DNA from: an uncultured bacterium
GTDB taxonomy: Bacteria > Actinomycetota > Coriobacteriia > Coriobacteriales > Coriobacteriaceae
Reading direction: 5' to 3'
Assembly (NCBI GenBank): GCA_905214105.1
Contig: CAJMKK010000006.1
Coordinates: forward strand, 1-64,000
DNA length: 64,000 bases
In this document: positions 17,787-26,446 of the stretch, piece after piece
How positions within the stretch are numbered: the first letter of the stretch is position 1
Layout of the letters: every line of letters begins with the position of its first letter
The notes under the pieces: generated by a model
Database searches by the model: none
What the model was told of the DNA's origin: nothing
The model's input: the letters and a program-made list of their open reading frames with translations, nothing else
Position numbers and translations under genes: made by a program

Positions 17787-18743
17787 GTGAACAACTTGCT
17801 ACGTTTGATTGGAAGGCGTCTCGTGGCGCTGCCGATCATGGCATTGGGCGTCACCGTCCTGGTGTTCTTCCTTATGTCGTTCTCCAAGACCGACCCCGCC
17901 TATACGGCGTTGGGTGACGGTGCCTCGCCCGAGGCGGTTGCCGAGTACCATGAGAAGTATGGTCTGGACGACCCCTGGCCCGTGCGCTACGTGCGCTACA
18001 TGGGCGATCTGATCCATGGCGACATGGGCACCTATGGTGCTGCTCGCAACTCCGTTGCCAAGCGCATCTCCACTGCCCTGCCCGTCACGATGCAGCTGAC
18101 CTTCATCGGTCTTGCCATCGGCGCGGTCGTTTCGTTTTTACTCGGCGTCATCGCGGCACTGTATCGCGATAAATGGCCGGACCAAGTGATCCGCGTCTTT
18201 TCCATCGCCGGCTTGGCAACCCCGTCGTTCTGGCTTGCCGTTCTGTTGATTCTGCTGTTCTCTTCCTACCTTAAGGTGCTTCCGGCGTCCGGTGCTCTGC
18301 CTCACTTCACCACCAACCCGGCTGGCTATCTGGGACGTATGATCATGCCCGCCATTGCTCTTGCCTTCCCGCTTACGGGTCAGATGACTCGTATCGTGCG
18401 TACGGCCATGGTCGAGGAGCTCGACAAGGACTATGTCCGTATGGCTCGCGGCGCCGGCGTTCCCGAGAAGGTCGTCGTCGGCATCAACGTACTTCGCAAT
18501 GCGCTGATCACCCCGGTTACCACCCTCGGTCTTAAGATCGGTTACCTCATGGGCGGCGCCGTCGTCATCGAGGTTATCTTCAACCTCCCCGGCATGGGCA
18601 CCGCGATCCTGCAGGGCGTTCAGGGCAACGAGGCGAACCTGGTTCAGGGCGTCGTCATCGTCGTTGCTCTTGCCTTCATCATCATCAACATCGTGGTTGA
18701 CATGCTCTACCTGCTCATCAACCCGCGCATCAGGACGGTGTAG
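17787..18743 (+). CDS. ABC transporter permease (DppB-like), sialic acid system
   Basis: A 318-aa integral membrane subunit. It opens with LLRLIGRRLVALPIMALGVTVLVFFL (first helix), has the extracytoplasmic DDPWPVRYVRYMGDLIHGDMG segment typical of DppB/OppB, and carries the ATPase-contact EAA loop (DYVRMARGAGVPEKVVVGINVLRNALI). The GTG start at 17787 was preferred because AAAGGGGA lies 6 bp upstream; an ATG-like reading 11 codons earlier has no site. It pairs with the fused permease-ATPase encoded 3 bp downstream. Confidence 0.88.
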   Translation: MNNLLRLIGRRLVALPIMALGVTVLVFFLMSFSKTDPAYTALGDGASPEAVAEYHEKYGLDDPWPVRYVRYMGDLIHGDMGTYGAARNSVAKRISTALPVTMQLTFIGLAIGAVVSFLLGVIAALYRDKWPDQVIRVFSIAGLATPSFWLAVLLILLFSSYLKVLPASGALPHFTTNPAGYLGRMIMPAIALAFPLTGQMTRIVRTAMVEELDKDYVRMARGAGVPEKVVVGINVLRNALITPVTTLGLKIGYLMGGAVVIEVIFNLPGMGTAILQGVQGNEANLVQGVVIVVALAFIIINIVVDMLYLLINPRIRTV

Positions 18744-18746
18744 ATT

Positions 18747-20762
18747 ATGGTAAAGATTCGAGAGAAGCAAACCGAGCAGCTCGAGAAGGCTGCCTCCAAG
18801 GGGCTCAAGCTCGGTGGCTGGAAGAAGATGACGCTGTCTTCTAAGATTGCCGCCGTCGTGCTGGCGCTGGTCGCCCTGACCGCGATTCTGGCGCCCCTTC
18901 TTGCCCCCTATAGCCCGGTCGAGATCTTTACGGCTCGCCAGGCTCCCGGCAACGGATTTATCTTCGGTACCGACGATAAGGGTCGCGACATTCTGTCGCG
19001 CATGCTCTACGGTGGTCGTTACTCGCTGATTATCGGCTTTGGCGCCACTGCCATGGCTCTGGTCTGCGGCTCGGTCGTGGGCGCCCTTGCGGCGGTTTCG
19101 CGCAAGGCCGTTTCCGAGACGATCATGCGTATCCTGGACATCATCATGTCTATCCCGGGCATCGCCCTCGCGGCCGTCTTCGTCTCCATCCTGGGCAACT
19201 CCGTGCCGTCGATCATCTTCGCCATCGGCTTTATGTACACTCCGCAGATTGCCCGTATCGTGCGCGCCAACATCGTGTCCGAGTACGGAGAGGACTATGT
19301 CCGCGCGGTCATCGTTTCCGGCGCCAAGGCTCCGTGGATTTTGATCAAGCATGTTCTGCGTAACTGCATCGCCCCGATCATGGTCTTCACCGTTACCCTG
19401 GTCGCCGACGCCATCATCTTCGAGGCCTCGCTGACCTTCATCGGCGCTGGTATCCAGGAGCCCACCGCTACCTGGGGCAACATCCTCGCCGACGCCCGCG
19501 GCGGCGTGCTCGCCGGCCGTTGGTGGCAGGCGCTGTTCCCGGGCTTGGCCATCATGATCACCTGCCTGGCGCTCAACATCCTCTCCGAGGGCATTACCGA
19601 CGCCATGGCCGCTGCTCCCTCTGCCGCCCTGGATCCGACCGATTCCTCCAAGCGTCGCGAGGCCGACCTGCTGGTCTCCGACCCCGTTCGCGCCTACAAG
19701 GAGCAGGCCCAGTCCCTCTCCGCTCGCCTTGGCGCCCTGCGCGATGTCGAGCTCAAGCGTGACGATCGCCATGTGCCTGACGAGTCTGTCGAACCGATTC
19801 TCTCGGTCCGTGACTTCTGCATTCAGTTTGAGCACCACGGCGATATCAACGTCGTCGACCACGTCAACTTTGACGTCCGTCCTGGTCAGACCATGGGCCT
19901 GGTGGGCGAGTCCGGTTGCGGTAAGTCCATCACCACGCTGGCCATCATGGGCCTGACCGACGATGACGAGCACCTTTCCGGCGAGGTCCTCTGGGAGGGC
20001 CGCGACCTGCTCAAGATGAGCAAGAAGGAGTGGTTCGGCCTGCGCGGTACCGATATCGCTATGGTCTATCAGGACGCCCTGTCCTCGCTCAACCCCTCCA
20101 TGCTCATCTCTGCCCAGATGAAGCAGCTCACCAAGCGCGGCGGCACCCGCAGCGCCGAGGAACTCTTGGAGCTCGTGGGCCTCGACCCCAAGCGTACGCT
20201 CGAGAGCTACCCGCATGAGCTTTCCGGTGGCCAGCGTCAGCGTGTTCTGATTGCTATGGCCCTTACCCGCGACCCCAAGCTGGTCATCTGCGACGAGCCC
20301 ACGACCGCTCTGGACGTTACCGTCCAGAAGCAGGTCATCAAGCTGCTCAACGACCTTCAGGCCAAGCTCGGCTTTGCCATGATCTTCGTCTCGCATGACC
20401 TGGCGCTGGTCGCCGAGGTCGCCCATAACATCACGGTTATGTATGCCGGTCAGGTCATCGAGCAGGCGCCCACCAAGGAGCTGCTCACCAACCCGATTCA
20501 CGAGTACACCCGCGGTCTTCTGGGTTCCGTTCTGTCCATCGAGAGCGGTTCGGGCCGCCTTCACCAGGTGCCCGGCGCCGTTCCGAGCCCGCGCGATTTC
20601 CCCAAGGGCGATCGCTTCGCGCCCCGCTCGAGCCATCCGCGTATTGGCCTGGACACCCGTCCGGTCTTCAAGCGCGTGCCCGGCACCGAGCACTTCTATT
20701 CCGAGCTCCCCGACGAGGTGCTCAAGGCAAATGGTTTGACCCCTCACGCGGAGGTGATGTAG
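18747..20762 (+). CDS. Fused ABC permease-ATPase (DppC-DppD), sialic acid system
   Basis: One 671-aa chain combines two subunits. Residues about 30-285 are a DppC-type permease (FGTDDKGRDILSRMLYGGRYSL, EAA loop YVRAVIVSGAKAPWILIKHVLRN). A charged linker runs to about 345. Residues 346-671 are an ABC ATPase with Walker A GESGCGKS near 386-393, LSGGQRQRVLIA and Walker B LVICDEPTTALD, and the C-terminal oligopeptide-type extension (P-x-HEYTRGLL). No frameshift or stop separates the parts, so the fusion looks genuine. Permease-ATPase fusions are known in some peptide-family importers. The next gene supplies the second ATPase. Confidence 0.9.
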   Translation: MVKIREKQTEQLEKAASKGLKLGGWKKMTLSSKIAAVVLALVALTAILAPLLAPYSPVEIFTARQAPGNGFIFGTDDKGRDILSRMLYGGRYSLIIGFGATAMALVCGSVVGALAAVSRKAVSETIMRILDIIMSIPGIALAAVFVSILGNSVPSIIFAIGFMYTPQIARIVRANIVSEYGEDYVRAVIVSGAKAPWILIKHVLRNCIAPIMVFTVTLVADAIIFEASLTFIGAGIQEPTATWGNILADARGGVLAGRWWQALFPGLAIMITCLALNILSEGITDAMAAAPSAALDPTDSSKRREADLLVSDPVRAYKEQAQSLSARLGALRDVELKRDDRHVPDESVEPILSVRDFCIQFEHHGDINVVDHVNFDVRPGQTMGLVGESGCGKSITTLAIMGLTDDDEHLSGEVLWEGRDLLKMSKKEWFGLRGTDIAMVYQDALSSLNPSMLISAQMKQLTKRGGTRSAEELLELVGLDPKRTLESYPHELSGGQRQRVLIAMALTRDPKLVICDEPTTALDVTVQKQVIKLLNDLQAKLGFAMIFVSHDLALVAEVAHNITVMYAGQVIEQAPTKELLTNPIHEYTRGLLGSVLSIESGSGRLHQVPGAVPSPRDFPKGDRFAPRSSHPRIGLDTRPVFKRVPGTEHFYSELPDEVLKANGLTPHAEVM

Positions 20763-21590
20763 ATGAGCGAGACAGCAGTCAACGGCGTCGAGCCGATCAT
20801 CTTCCTTGATGACGTCCACGTCACCTTTAGGACCCGTACCGGCTCGATTCTGCACCCCAACCTGGTTCACGCCGTCCAGGGTGTAACGATTAAGCTCATG
20901 CCCGGTCAGACGATCGGCATCGTCGGCGAGTCCGGTTGCGGTAAGTCCACCACCGCCAACGTCATGTGCGGCCTGCAGGCCCCCACGAGCGGCAAGGTCT
21001 ACTTTAAGGGCAAGGACGTTACCAAGCGTACCGCCGAGGACCGTCGCCACATGGGTCGCGTCATCTCGGTCGTGTTCCAGAACCCGGCCACGGCGCTCAA
21101 CCCCCGCATGGTCGTTCGCGAACAGCTGCTCGACCCCATGCGCGTCCACAATCTGGGCACCGAAGCCGAGCAGGAGAAGCGCGTCAAGGAACTCCTGGAG
21201 CTCACCGGTCTGCCCAGCTCCGCCGCCGAGGTTCTTCCCGGCCAGCTTTCGGGCGGCCAGCGCCAGCGCGTCGCAATTGCCCGTGCCCTGTCGCTGAACC
21301 CCGATGCCATCATCGCCGACGAGCCCACCTCGGCTCTGGACGTTTCGGTCCGCGCGCAGATTCTGAACCTGCTGACCGACCTTAAGAAGGAGCTCGGCCT
21401 GGCCATGGTGTTCATCAGCCATGACATCCAGACGGTCCGCTATATCTCTGACGACATCATCGTTATGAATGGCGGCAAGATCGTCGAGCAGGGCGAGGCC
21501 AAGCAGGTCTTCCAGCATCCCCAGGACCCCTACACCAAGATGCTGCTCGGCGCTGCGCCGTCGCTGCTGCATCCCAAGCTCGGCGAGTAG
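20763..21590 (+). CDS. ABC transporter ATPase (DppF-like), sialic acid system
   Basis: A 275-aa ATP-binding subunit with Walker A GESGCGKSTT, Q-loop VFQNPATALNPRM, signature LSGGQRQRVAIARAL, Walker B AIIADEPTSALD and switch His in VFISHD. Its ATG directly follows the TAG of the fused permease-ATPase, and the two nucleotide-binding domains would form the heterodimeric motor. It ends 80 bp before the esterase genes, with a hairpin between. It lacks the long Cys-rich C-terminal tail seen in the second system's OppD and OppF. Confidence 0.9.
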   Translation: MSETAVNGVEPIIFLDDVHVTFRTRTGSILHPNLVHAVQGVTIKLMPGQTIGIVGESGCGKSTTANVMCGLQAPTSGKVYFKGKDVTKRTAEDRRHMGRVISVVFQNPATALNPRMVVREQLLDPMRVHNLGTEAEQEKRVKELLELTGLPSSAAEVLPGQLSGGQRQRVAIARALSLNPDAIIADEPTSALDVSVRAQILNLLTDLKKELGLAMVFISHDIQTVRYISDDIIVMNGGKIVEQGEAKQVFQHPQDPYTKMLLGAAPSLLHPKLGE

Positions 21591-21606
21591 TCTCGCTTTC
21601 CCTCCC

Positions 21607-21634
21607 GTGCGCCCGGTTCCCTTGCCGGGCGCAC
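21607..21634 (+). terminator. Hairpin after the nan transporter
   Basis: A perfect 10-bp stem (GTGCGCCCGG with CCGGGCGCAC, 8-base loop) without a T-run. It may protect the upstream mRNA from 3' decay or cause partial termination before the esterase genes. Confidence 0.5.
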
Positions 21635-21670
21635 CTCCGTTGCGATTTCGAAAGGTTGGGTTCACGAGCC

Positions 21671-22648
21671 ATGCCAAGTGCTCAGGAGCTACAACATCAA
21701 TTTGGTGAATATCGAGGCGCCATGCCCCGTCCATCAGATTTCGATCTCTTTTGGAAGGACCGCATGGCCGAGGCCGACGCCGTCGGGCTTGACTATGCGA
21801 TCGAGACGGCATCGGTCACCGATGCCGTGACCTGCCAGCTTTTCGACCTCTGGTATACCGGCATGTGTGGCGCTCGCCTGCATGCCAAGTACCTTAAACC
21901 CGTCTCGGACGAGCCCGTGCCATTGGTACTTCAGTTCCATGGATATCCGGGTGCAAGCCGCAGCTGGTTTGAGCAGGCGTCGTTTGCGGGCATGGGCATG
22001 GCGCTCATCGCCCTCGACTGCCCCGGTCAAGGAGGTCCCTCCGAGGACATTGGTGGATTTGAGGGCACAACGGTCGCGGGCCATATCGTCGCCGGTATCG
22101 ACGGCGACCCGGCCAACCTCTACTATGTCCGCTTGCACCAAGATATTCGCATCCTGTGCCGCATCGTTCGCGAGCTTGAGGGCATCGATCTTGCCCACGT
22201 ATTTGTGAACGGCGCGTCGCAGGGCGGCGGTTTGGGCATTGCGACCTGTGCGCTTAACGGCGAGCTTATCAATCGCGCCGCCATCCTCTATCCCTTCCTG
22301 TCGGATTTCCGCCTGGTCTGGGATTTGGACGCCGACGATATTGCCTACGAGGGTCTGCGCTATTGGTCGCGTTGGTTTGACGAGGACTCGACTCGTATCG
22401 AGGAAGCCTATGCCAAGCTGGCGTACTTCGATTCCAAGAATTTTGCCCCCATGGTCAAGTGCCCCGTGCTGTTTGGCACGGGCACGGCCGATACCGTCTG
22501 TCCGCCGGCAACGCAGTTTGCGGTGTACAACAACCTGTCCTGCGATAAGCGTCATGAGTTCTTTGAGGGCTTTGGCCACGAGGAGATTCAGGATTTTGAC
22601 GATCTGATCATTCCGTTTTTCTGTGAGGGAGGGGAGGCTCATGTCTAA
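21671..22648 (+). CDS. AXE1-family acetylesterase, possible sialate O-acetylesterase
   Basis: A 325-aa alpha/beta hydrolase of the acetyl xylan esterase / cephalosporin C deacetylase family. The catalytic triad is visible: Ser183 in GASQGGG, Asp274 in GTADTVCPP and His303 in FGHEEI, with the oxyanion strand FHGYPG near residue 80. There is no signal peptide, so it should act in the cytoplasm on imported substrate. Its place between the sialic acid transporter and NanA suggests removal of O-acetyl groups from sialic acid; that substrate is inference. ATG 21671 is used although its ribosome site is weak. The 3' end overlaps the next gene by 8 bp. Confidence 0.82.
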   Translation: MPSAQELQHQFGEYRGAMPRPSDFDLFWKDRMAEADAVGLDYAIETASVTDAVTCQLFDLWYTGMCGARLHAKYLKPVSDEPVPLVLQFHGYPGASRSWFEQASFAGMGMALIALDCPGQGGPSEDIGGFEGTTVAGHIVAGIDGDPANLYYVRLHQDIRILCRIVRELEGIDLAHVFVNGASQGGGLGIATCALNGELINRAAILYPFLSDFRLVWDLDADDIAYEGLRYWSRWFDEDSTRIEEAYAKLAYFDSKNFAPMVKCPVLFGTGTADTVCPPATQFAVYNNLSCDKRHEFFEGFGHEEIQDFDDLIIPFFCEGGEAHV

Positions 22649-23492
22649 GTGCGAGAGCAATGTTGACGAGCTGATAGTCCCCGGGCTCGTGGGAATTCCC
22701 GGAACGGTTTCATCAAGGCTCGCAGAATATCGGGACTGGCACGGCGATGTCCGAGCAGATGTTTCTGATTTAGAGACATGCGCTTCGAATCTTGAGATTC
22801 AAGGCCAGGCCATTACGGCGATTGACTTTGTTAACCCCTGCGCCCGTTACTCGGAGGTCTCCTTTGAGCTCGGTGACGATGCGGTCCACGCTCGCTTGAT
22901 TGAGCCTGTTGATCGTGCCCGAGTATCTGAGCGCGTGCCGCTGTGCCTGATGTTCCACGACATCGATCGGCCTGTGCGCGGCTGGCATCACATGACGAGA
23001 TTTGCCGCCATGGGGTATGCCGTCCTCGCGCTGGATGACGATGTCGCTGGTGCGGACGACCTGCAGCGGGGGATCGCTTCGCCCGCTTTTGTCGAGCGCG
23101 TCCGTTGGGGTTGCGCGATGGCGAAGGTGGCGCGCAATCTTGATGGCATGGACCCCGACCGCATCTTTGCATGGGGTGAGGGTCTTGGCGGCGGAGTCGC
23201 GCTGGCGGTTTCTGCTCTGGAAGAGCGGGGCCTCGCCTGCACGGCGGTTGCCAATCCGCTTCCTGGCGGCCTCGAGGCGCTGTCGTCTCGGGTGCGCGGA
23301 TCGGTGCTCATGGGCACATCGCTTATGGATACCGTGAGCGATCCCAAGGATCAGTTTGCCGCATTCAACGGTCTTGAGTGTGACCGGAGGCATATCATCT
23401 ATGCAAAATACGCTCATGAGCGCATCAATGCGTTCGAAAACGAAGTCGTCGACTTCTTTAACCAAACGTTCTACTCGTGTTCTTTGGCCTAG
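22641..23492 (+). CDS. Degenerate AXE1-family paralogue lacking the catalytic serine
   Basis: A 283-aa paralogue of the preceding esterase; the two can be aligned over most of the fold. The nucleophile elbow GASQGGG reads GEGLGGG here, with Gly181 where Ser should be, and the oxyanion strand FHGYPG reads FHDIDR. The Asp (Asp230 in MDTVSDPKDQ) and His (His259 in YAHERI) are retained. Hydrolysis by the usual mechanism therefore looks impossible, although the reading frame is intact, which argues for a retained non-hydrolytic role such as partner or binding protein. ATG 22641 follows GGGAGGGGAGG and overlaps the esterase end, so the pair is probably coupled. Confidence 0.75.
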   Translation: MSKCESNVDELIVPGLVGIPGTVSSRLAEYRDWHGDVRADVSDLETCASNLEIQGQAITAIDFVNPCARYSEVSFELGDDAVHARLIEPVDRARVSERVPLCLMFHDIDRPVRGWHHMTRFAAMGYAVLALDDDVAGADDLQRGIASPAFVERVRWGCAMAKVARNLDGMDPDRIFAWGEGLGGGVALAVSALEERGLACTAVANPLPGGLEALSSRVRGSVLMGTSLMDTVSDPKDQFAAFNGLECDRRHIIYAKYAHERINAFENEVVDFFNQTFYSCSLA

Positions 23493-23560
23493 ACGGCCTG
23501 GACACTGCCAGCAAGAGTGGGTGGCATAGGGCCGCCCGCCAGACAACTAAGGAGATTCTT

Positions 23561-24481
23561 GTGGCAACTCAGAAATTCACCGGCGTTATCCCTCCCGTCG
23601 TTGTTCCCGATACCGAAGACCACCAGCTCGACGTTGCCTCCTTTGAGCGCAGCATCAACCGCATGATCGATGCCGGCGTCGATGGCCTGTTCTTCCTGGG
23701 ATCCTCGGGCGAGGTCGTCTTCTCCACCGACGAGCGCCGTCGCCAGATTATCGCCGAGGCCGTTCGTATCGTCGACCACCGTGTGCCTGTTCTGGTCGGC
23801 ATCATCGATACCGAGACCGAGCGAATGATTGAGCACGGCAAGGTCGCTCAGGAGCTGGGCGCCGATGCCCTCGTCGCCACCTGCCCGTTCTATGCCCTGC
23901 AGGGCATGACCGAGGTCGAGGAGCACTTCCGCATCCTGCACGAGGAGCTTGACCTGCCCATCTTTGCCTATGACATTCCCGTCTGCGTTCACACCAAGCT
24001 CCCCTGGAAGCTCCTTGCCAAGCTCGGCGCCGAGGGCGTCCTTGCTGGCGTCAAGGATTCCTCGGGTGATGACATCTCGTTCCGCTATCTCGTTCAGGAG
24101 AACGAGAAGAACGGCCATCCGATGAGCATCCTCACCGGTCACGAGGTTGTTGTCGACGGCGCTTACCTCGGTGGCGCCGACGGTTCTGTCCCGGGCCTTG
24201 CCAACGTTGAGCCCGAGGGCTACGTGCGCCAGTGGAAGGCCGCTCAGGCCGGTGACTGGGCTACCGTCAAGGCCGAGCAGGATCGCCTCAATGAGATTTC
24301 GCACATCTGGGATGTCACCTCGGGCGTCCAGGGCTATGCCGGTGGCGTCGGCGCCTTCAAGACCGCTATGAACCTCATGGGCATCTTCGACAGCCCGACC
24401 ATGCCGCGCCCGGTGAAGGCCATGACCGGCGAGAACGTCGAGGCTATTAAGAAGGTCCTCCAGGACAACGGTCTCCTGTAA
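23561..24481 (+). CDS. nanA: N-acetylneuraminate lyase (DapA/NanA family)
   Basis: A 306-aa TIM-barrel class I aldolase expected to split N-acetylneuraminate into ManNAc and pyruvate in the cytoplasm. The Schiff-base lysine is Lys165 in GVKDSSG and the catalytic tyrosine is Tyr137 in YDIPV; both positions are the same as in E. coli NanA. The substrate loop GSSGE lies at residues 47-51. The family also includes DapA and other sugar-acid aldolases, so specificity rests on the kinase and epimerase next door. The GTG start at 23561 follows AAGGAG (23549-23554); a longer frame from 23477 would overlap the upstream gene and has no better site. Confidence 0.87.
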   Translation: MATQKFTGVIPPVVVPDTEDHQLDVASFERSINRMIDAGVDGLFFLGSSGEVVFSTDERRRQIIAEAVRIVDHRVPVLVGIIDTETERMIEHGKVAQELGADALVATCPFYALQGMTEVEEHFRILHEELDLPIFAYDIPVCVHTKLPWKLLAKLGAEGVLAGVKDSSGDDISFRYLVQENEKNGHPMSILTGHEVVVDGAYLGGADGSVPGLANVEPEGYVRQWKAAQAGDWATVKAEQDRLNEISHIWDVTSGVQGYAGGVGAFKTAMNLMGIFDSPTMPRPVKAMTGENVEAIKKVLQDNGLL

Positions 24482-24511
24482 AGCTTTCCCAGGCACCCGA
24501 CCTCGCCGTTC

Positions 24512-24556
24512 AACCGTGTGGCCATGACCCATTAGGTCAATGGCCACACGGTTTCT
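24512..24556 (+). terminator. Long hairpin after nanA
   Basis: An 18-bp stem with one bulge (24512-24529 with 24535-24553) and a 5-base loop, followed by TCTC rather than a clean T-run. It probably acts as a partial terminator or a processing signal between nanA and nanK. Confidence 0.65.
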
Positions 24557-24653
24557 CGGCGATCTCGGGCACCTGGATAACCTTTACTGCGCTGTGACGG
24601 CTAGCCTGACGGCGCATTTCCTGTAGTTGTTTTTATCTCCGAAGGAGAGCGAC

Positions 24654-25619
24654 ATGGAGAACAAGTACGTCTGCTCTGTCGATATCGGCGGAACTAAGAT
24701 TGCGACTGCCATTATGGAGTATCCGGCTGATGGCAGCGTGCCCCATCCGGTCTTTGAAGCTGAGGTTCCCACCGAGGCCCAAGAGGGCGGTGAGGCCGTC
24801 TTCCAGCGTATCGAGGCGTCCGTCAAGGCTGCTCTCGAGGCGAATCCCGATGTCGAGGTCCTTGGCGTCGGTATCGGTGCCGCCGGCGTCGTCGATCCCA
24901 AGACGGGCGCCATCGCGTATGCCAATGAGATCATGCCCGGCTGGTCCGGCGTTCAGTTGGGGCCGCGTCTGCGCGAGGATCTCGGTCTTCCCGTTGCCGT
25001 TGTAGGCGACGTGCAGGCTCATGCTCTGGGCGAGGCCCACTGGGGCGTCGGCAAGGGCAAGTTCTCCGTCTTGTGTCTTGGCATCGGTACGGGCATCGGC
25101 GGCGCATATGTCGAGAACGGCCGCGTAATGCAGGGCTTCCATGGTGCTGCCGGCCATATGGGCCACATCGAGTGCTCGGCTGCCGCCGGCATTCCCTGCG
25201 CCTGCGGGCGTTCTGGTCATCTTGAGTCGGTAGCCTCGGGCACCTCGATTGGCCGTATGTACGACGAGCGCTTCGGTCGAGTTGACCCCAGCCGTCCTTC
25301 GGTCGGTCGCGACGTGAACGACCTGTGCCGTGCTGGCGACGCAAAGGCGACCGAGGTCATCCATGACGCTGGCTTTGCGCTGGGCGCCAGCTTGGGCTCG
25401 CTCGCCAATATCCTTGACCCGGAGGTCATCGTGCTTTCGGGCGGTGTGATTCACCAGGGTCCCGATTGGCGCTCGCAGACGTGGAAGGACTCGGTGCACG
25501 AGGGCTATGCCAGCCAGGCGCTCGACCCGCTTCAGGACACGCCGATCCTCATCGGCTCTCTGGAGGGCGACGCACCGCTTATCGGTGCCGCCGAACACCT
25601 TCTTGCGTCGTTGAAGTAA
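24654..25619 (+). CDS. nanK: ROK-family N-acetylmannosamine kinase
   Basis: A 321-aa sugar kinase of the ROK family. The N-terminal phosphate loop DIGGTK and the zinc-binding motif in GIPCACGRSGHLE are visible, the third ligand being His instead of Cys, which also occurs in the family. GTGIGGAYVENG and GAAGHMGHIE are further ROK signatures. Specificity for ManNAc cannot be read from sequence (glucokinase and NanK are both ROK). The neighbouring lyase and epimerase make ManNAc-6-P formation the expected role. ATG 24654 follows GAAGGAGA. No helix-turn-helix is present, so it is an enzyme and not a ROK repressor. Confidence 0.85.
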   Translation: MENKYVCSVDIGGTKIATAIMEYPADGSVPHPVFEAEVPTEAQEGGEAVFQRIEASVKAALEANPDVEVLGVGIGAAGVVDPKTGAIAYANEIMPGWSGVQLGPRLREDLGLPVAVVGDVQAHALGEAHWGVGKGKFSVLCLGIGTGIGGAYVENGRVMQGFHGAAGHMGHIECSAAAGIPCACGRSGHLESVASGTSIGRMYDERFGRVDPSRPSVGRDVNDLCRAGDAKATEVIHDAGFALGASLGSLANILDPEVIVLSGGVIHQGPDWRSQTWKDSVHEGYASQALDPLQDTPILIGSLEGDAPLIGAAEHLLASLK

Positions 25620-25636
25620 ACATAACTACCAAGTGC

Positions 25637-25734
25637 GCCTTCTGAGGTGCCGCAGATTGACGTGAAAGAGGAGCGAAGCGTACTTCGGTACGCGAGCGAC
25701 GGTTTGAACGTCAAGGTGCGGTGTCTCAGAAGGC
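25637..25734. repeat. Imperfect 98-bp intergenic palindrome between nanK and nanE
   Basis: The ends form a perfect 10-bp stem (GCCTTCTGAG at 25637-25646, CTCAGAAGGC at 25725-25734). The pairing continues inward with CCGCA/TGCGG and TTGACGT/ACGTCAA. The centre holds a second hairpin around CGTACTTCGGTACG. It spans most of the nanK-nanE gap. It resembles the mosaic palindromes of REP-like families, but only one copy was seen in this window. Confidence 0.6.
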
Positions 25735-25759
25735 TATTTTGAGAAAGGTTGAGTCGAAC

Positions 25760-26446
25760 ATGACCGTTGATCCTTTGATTCAATCCCTGAAGGGCAAGCT
25801 CGTCGTGAGCGTTCAGGCCTATATGGGCGAGCCGCTTCGTACGCCCGAAACCATGGCTCAGATGTCTCGCGCCTGCGAGCTTGGCGGCGCCGCCGCTATT
25901 CGCTGCCAGGGTCTTGCCGACATCGCCGCCATTAAGGGCCGCTGCGAGGTTCCCGTCATCGGCTTGTGGAAGGATGGACACGAGGGCGTCTACATCACGC
26001 CGACGCTGCGTCATGCTCGCGCCTGCGTTGCCGCCGGTGCCGACATCGTGGCAATTGACGCCACTGATCGCCCGCGTCCCGATGGCAAGACCGTCGAGGA
26101 CACCTTCCGTCCGCTGCACGAGGAGGGCGTGCTCCTGATGGCCGACTGTGCCACCATCGAGGACATTCGCCGTGCTGTCGACATGGGCTTCGACCTGGTG
26201 TCCACCACGCTTTCCCATGGTGTTGCCGCTATCGATTGCACCATGGCCGACGGTCCCGATCTGCCGCTCCTGCGCCAGGCGACCGAGGAGTTTCCCGGCC
26301 TTCCCATCATCTGCGAGGGCCGCGTGCATACGCCCGAGGAGGCCCGCGCCGCAATTGATGCGGGCGCCTGGGCAGTTGTCGTGGGCACTGCCATCACGCA
26401 CCCCACGAGTATTACGAGTTGGTTCAAAGCCGCGCTTGAGGCGTAA
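25760..26446 (+). CDS. nanE: N-acetylmannosamine-6-phosphate 2-epimerase
   Basis: A 228-aa TIM-barrel enzyme converting ManNAc-6-P to GlcNAc-6-P. Conserved pieces are SVQAYMGEPLR, the lysine strand VIGLWKDGHEGVYITPT, TTLSHG and the glutamate strand IICEGRVHTPEEA, consistent with the Lys/Glu pair used for epimerisation in characterised NanE. The length is typical. ATG 25760 follows GAGAAAGGTTGAG. It is the last gene of the nan cluster; a hairpin with a T-rich tail lies 50 bp downstream. The next steps (NagA, NagB) must be encoded elsewhere. Confidence 0.92.
   Translation: MTVDPLIQSLKGKLVVSVQAYMGEPLRTPETMAQMSRACELGGAAAIRCQGLADIAAIKGRCEVPVIGLWKDGHEGVYITPTLRHARACVAAGADIVAIDATDRPRPDGKTVEDTFRPLHEEGVLLMADCATIEDIRRAVDMGFDLVSTTLSHGVAAIDCTMADGPDLPLLRQATEEFPGLPIICEGRVHTPEEARAAIDAGAWAVVVGTAITHPTSITSWFKAALEA

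Noticed and set aside
18138-21812. A 1224-codon open frame on the minus strand across the nan transporter
   Set aside because: It is the antisense of strongly conserved ABC transporter genes with C-ending codons, which leaves the reverse strand open. It has no protein family features of its own.
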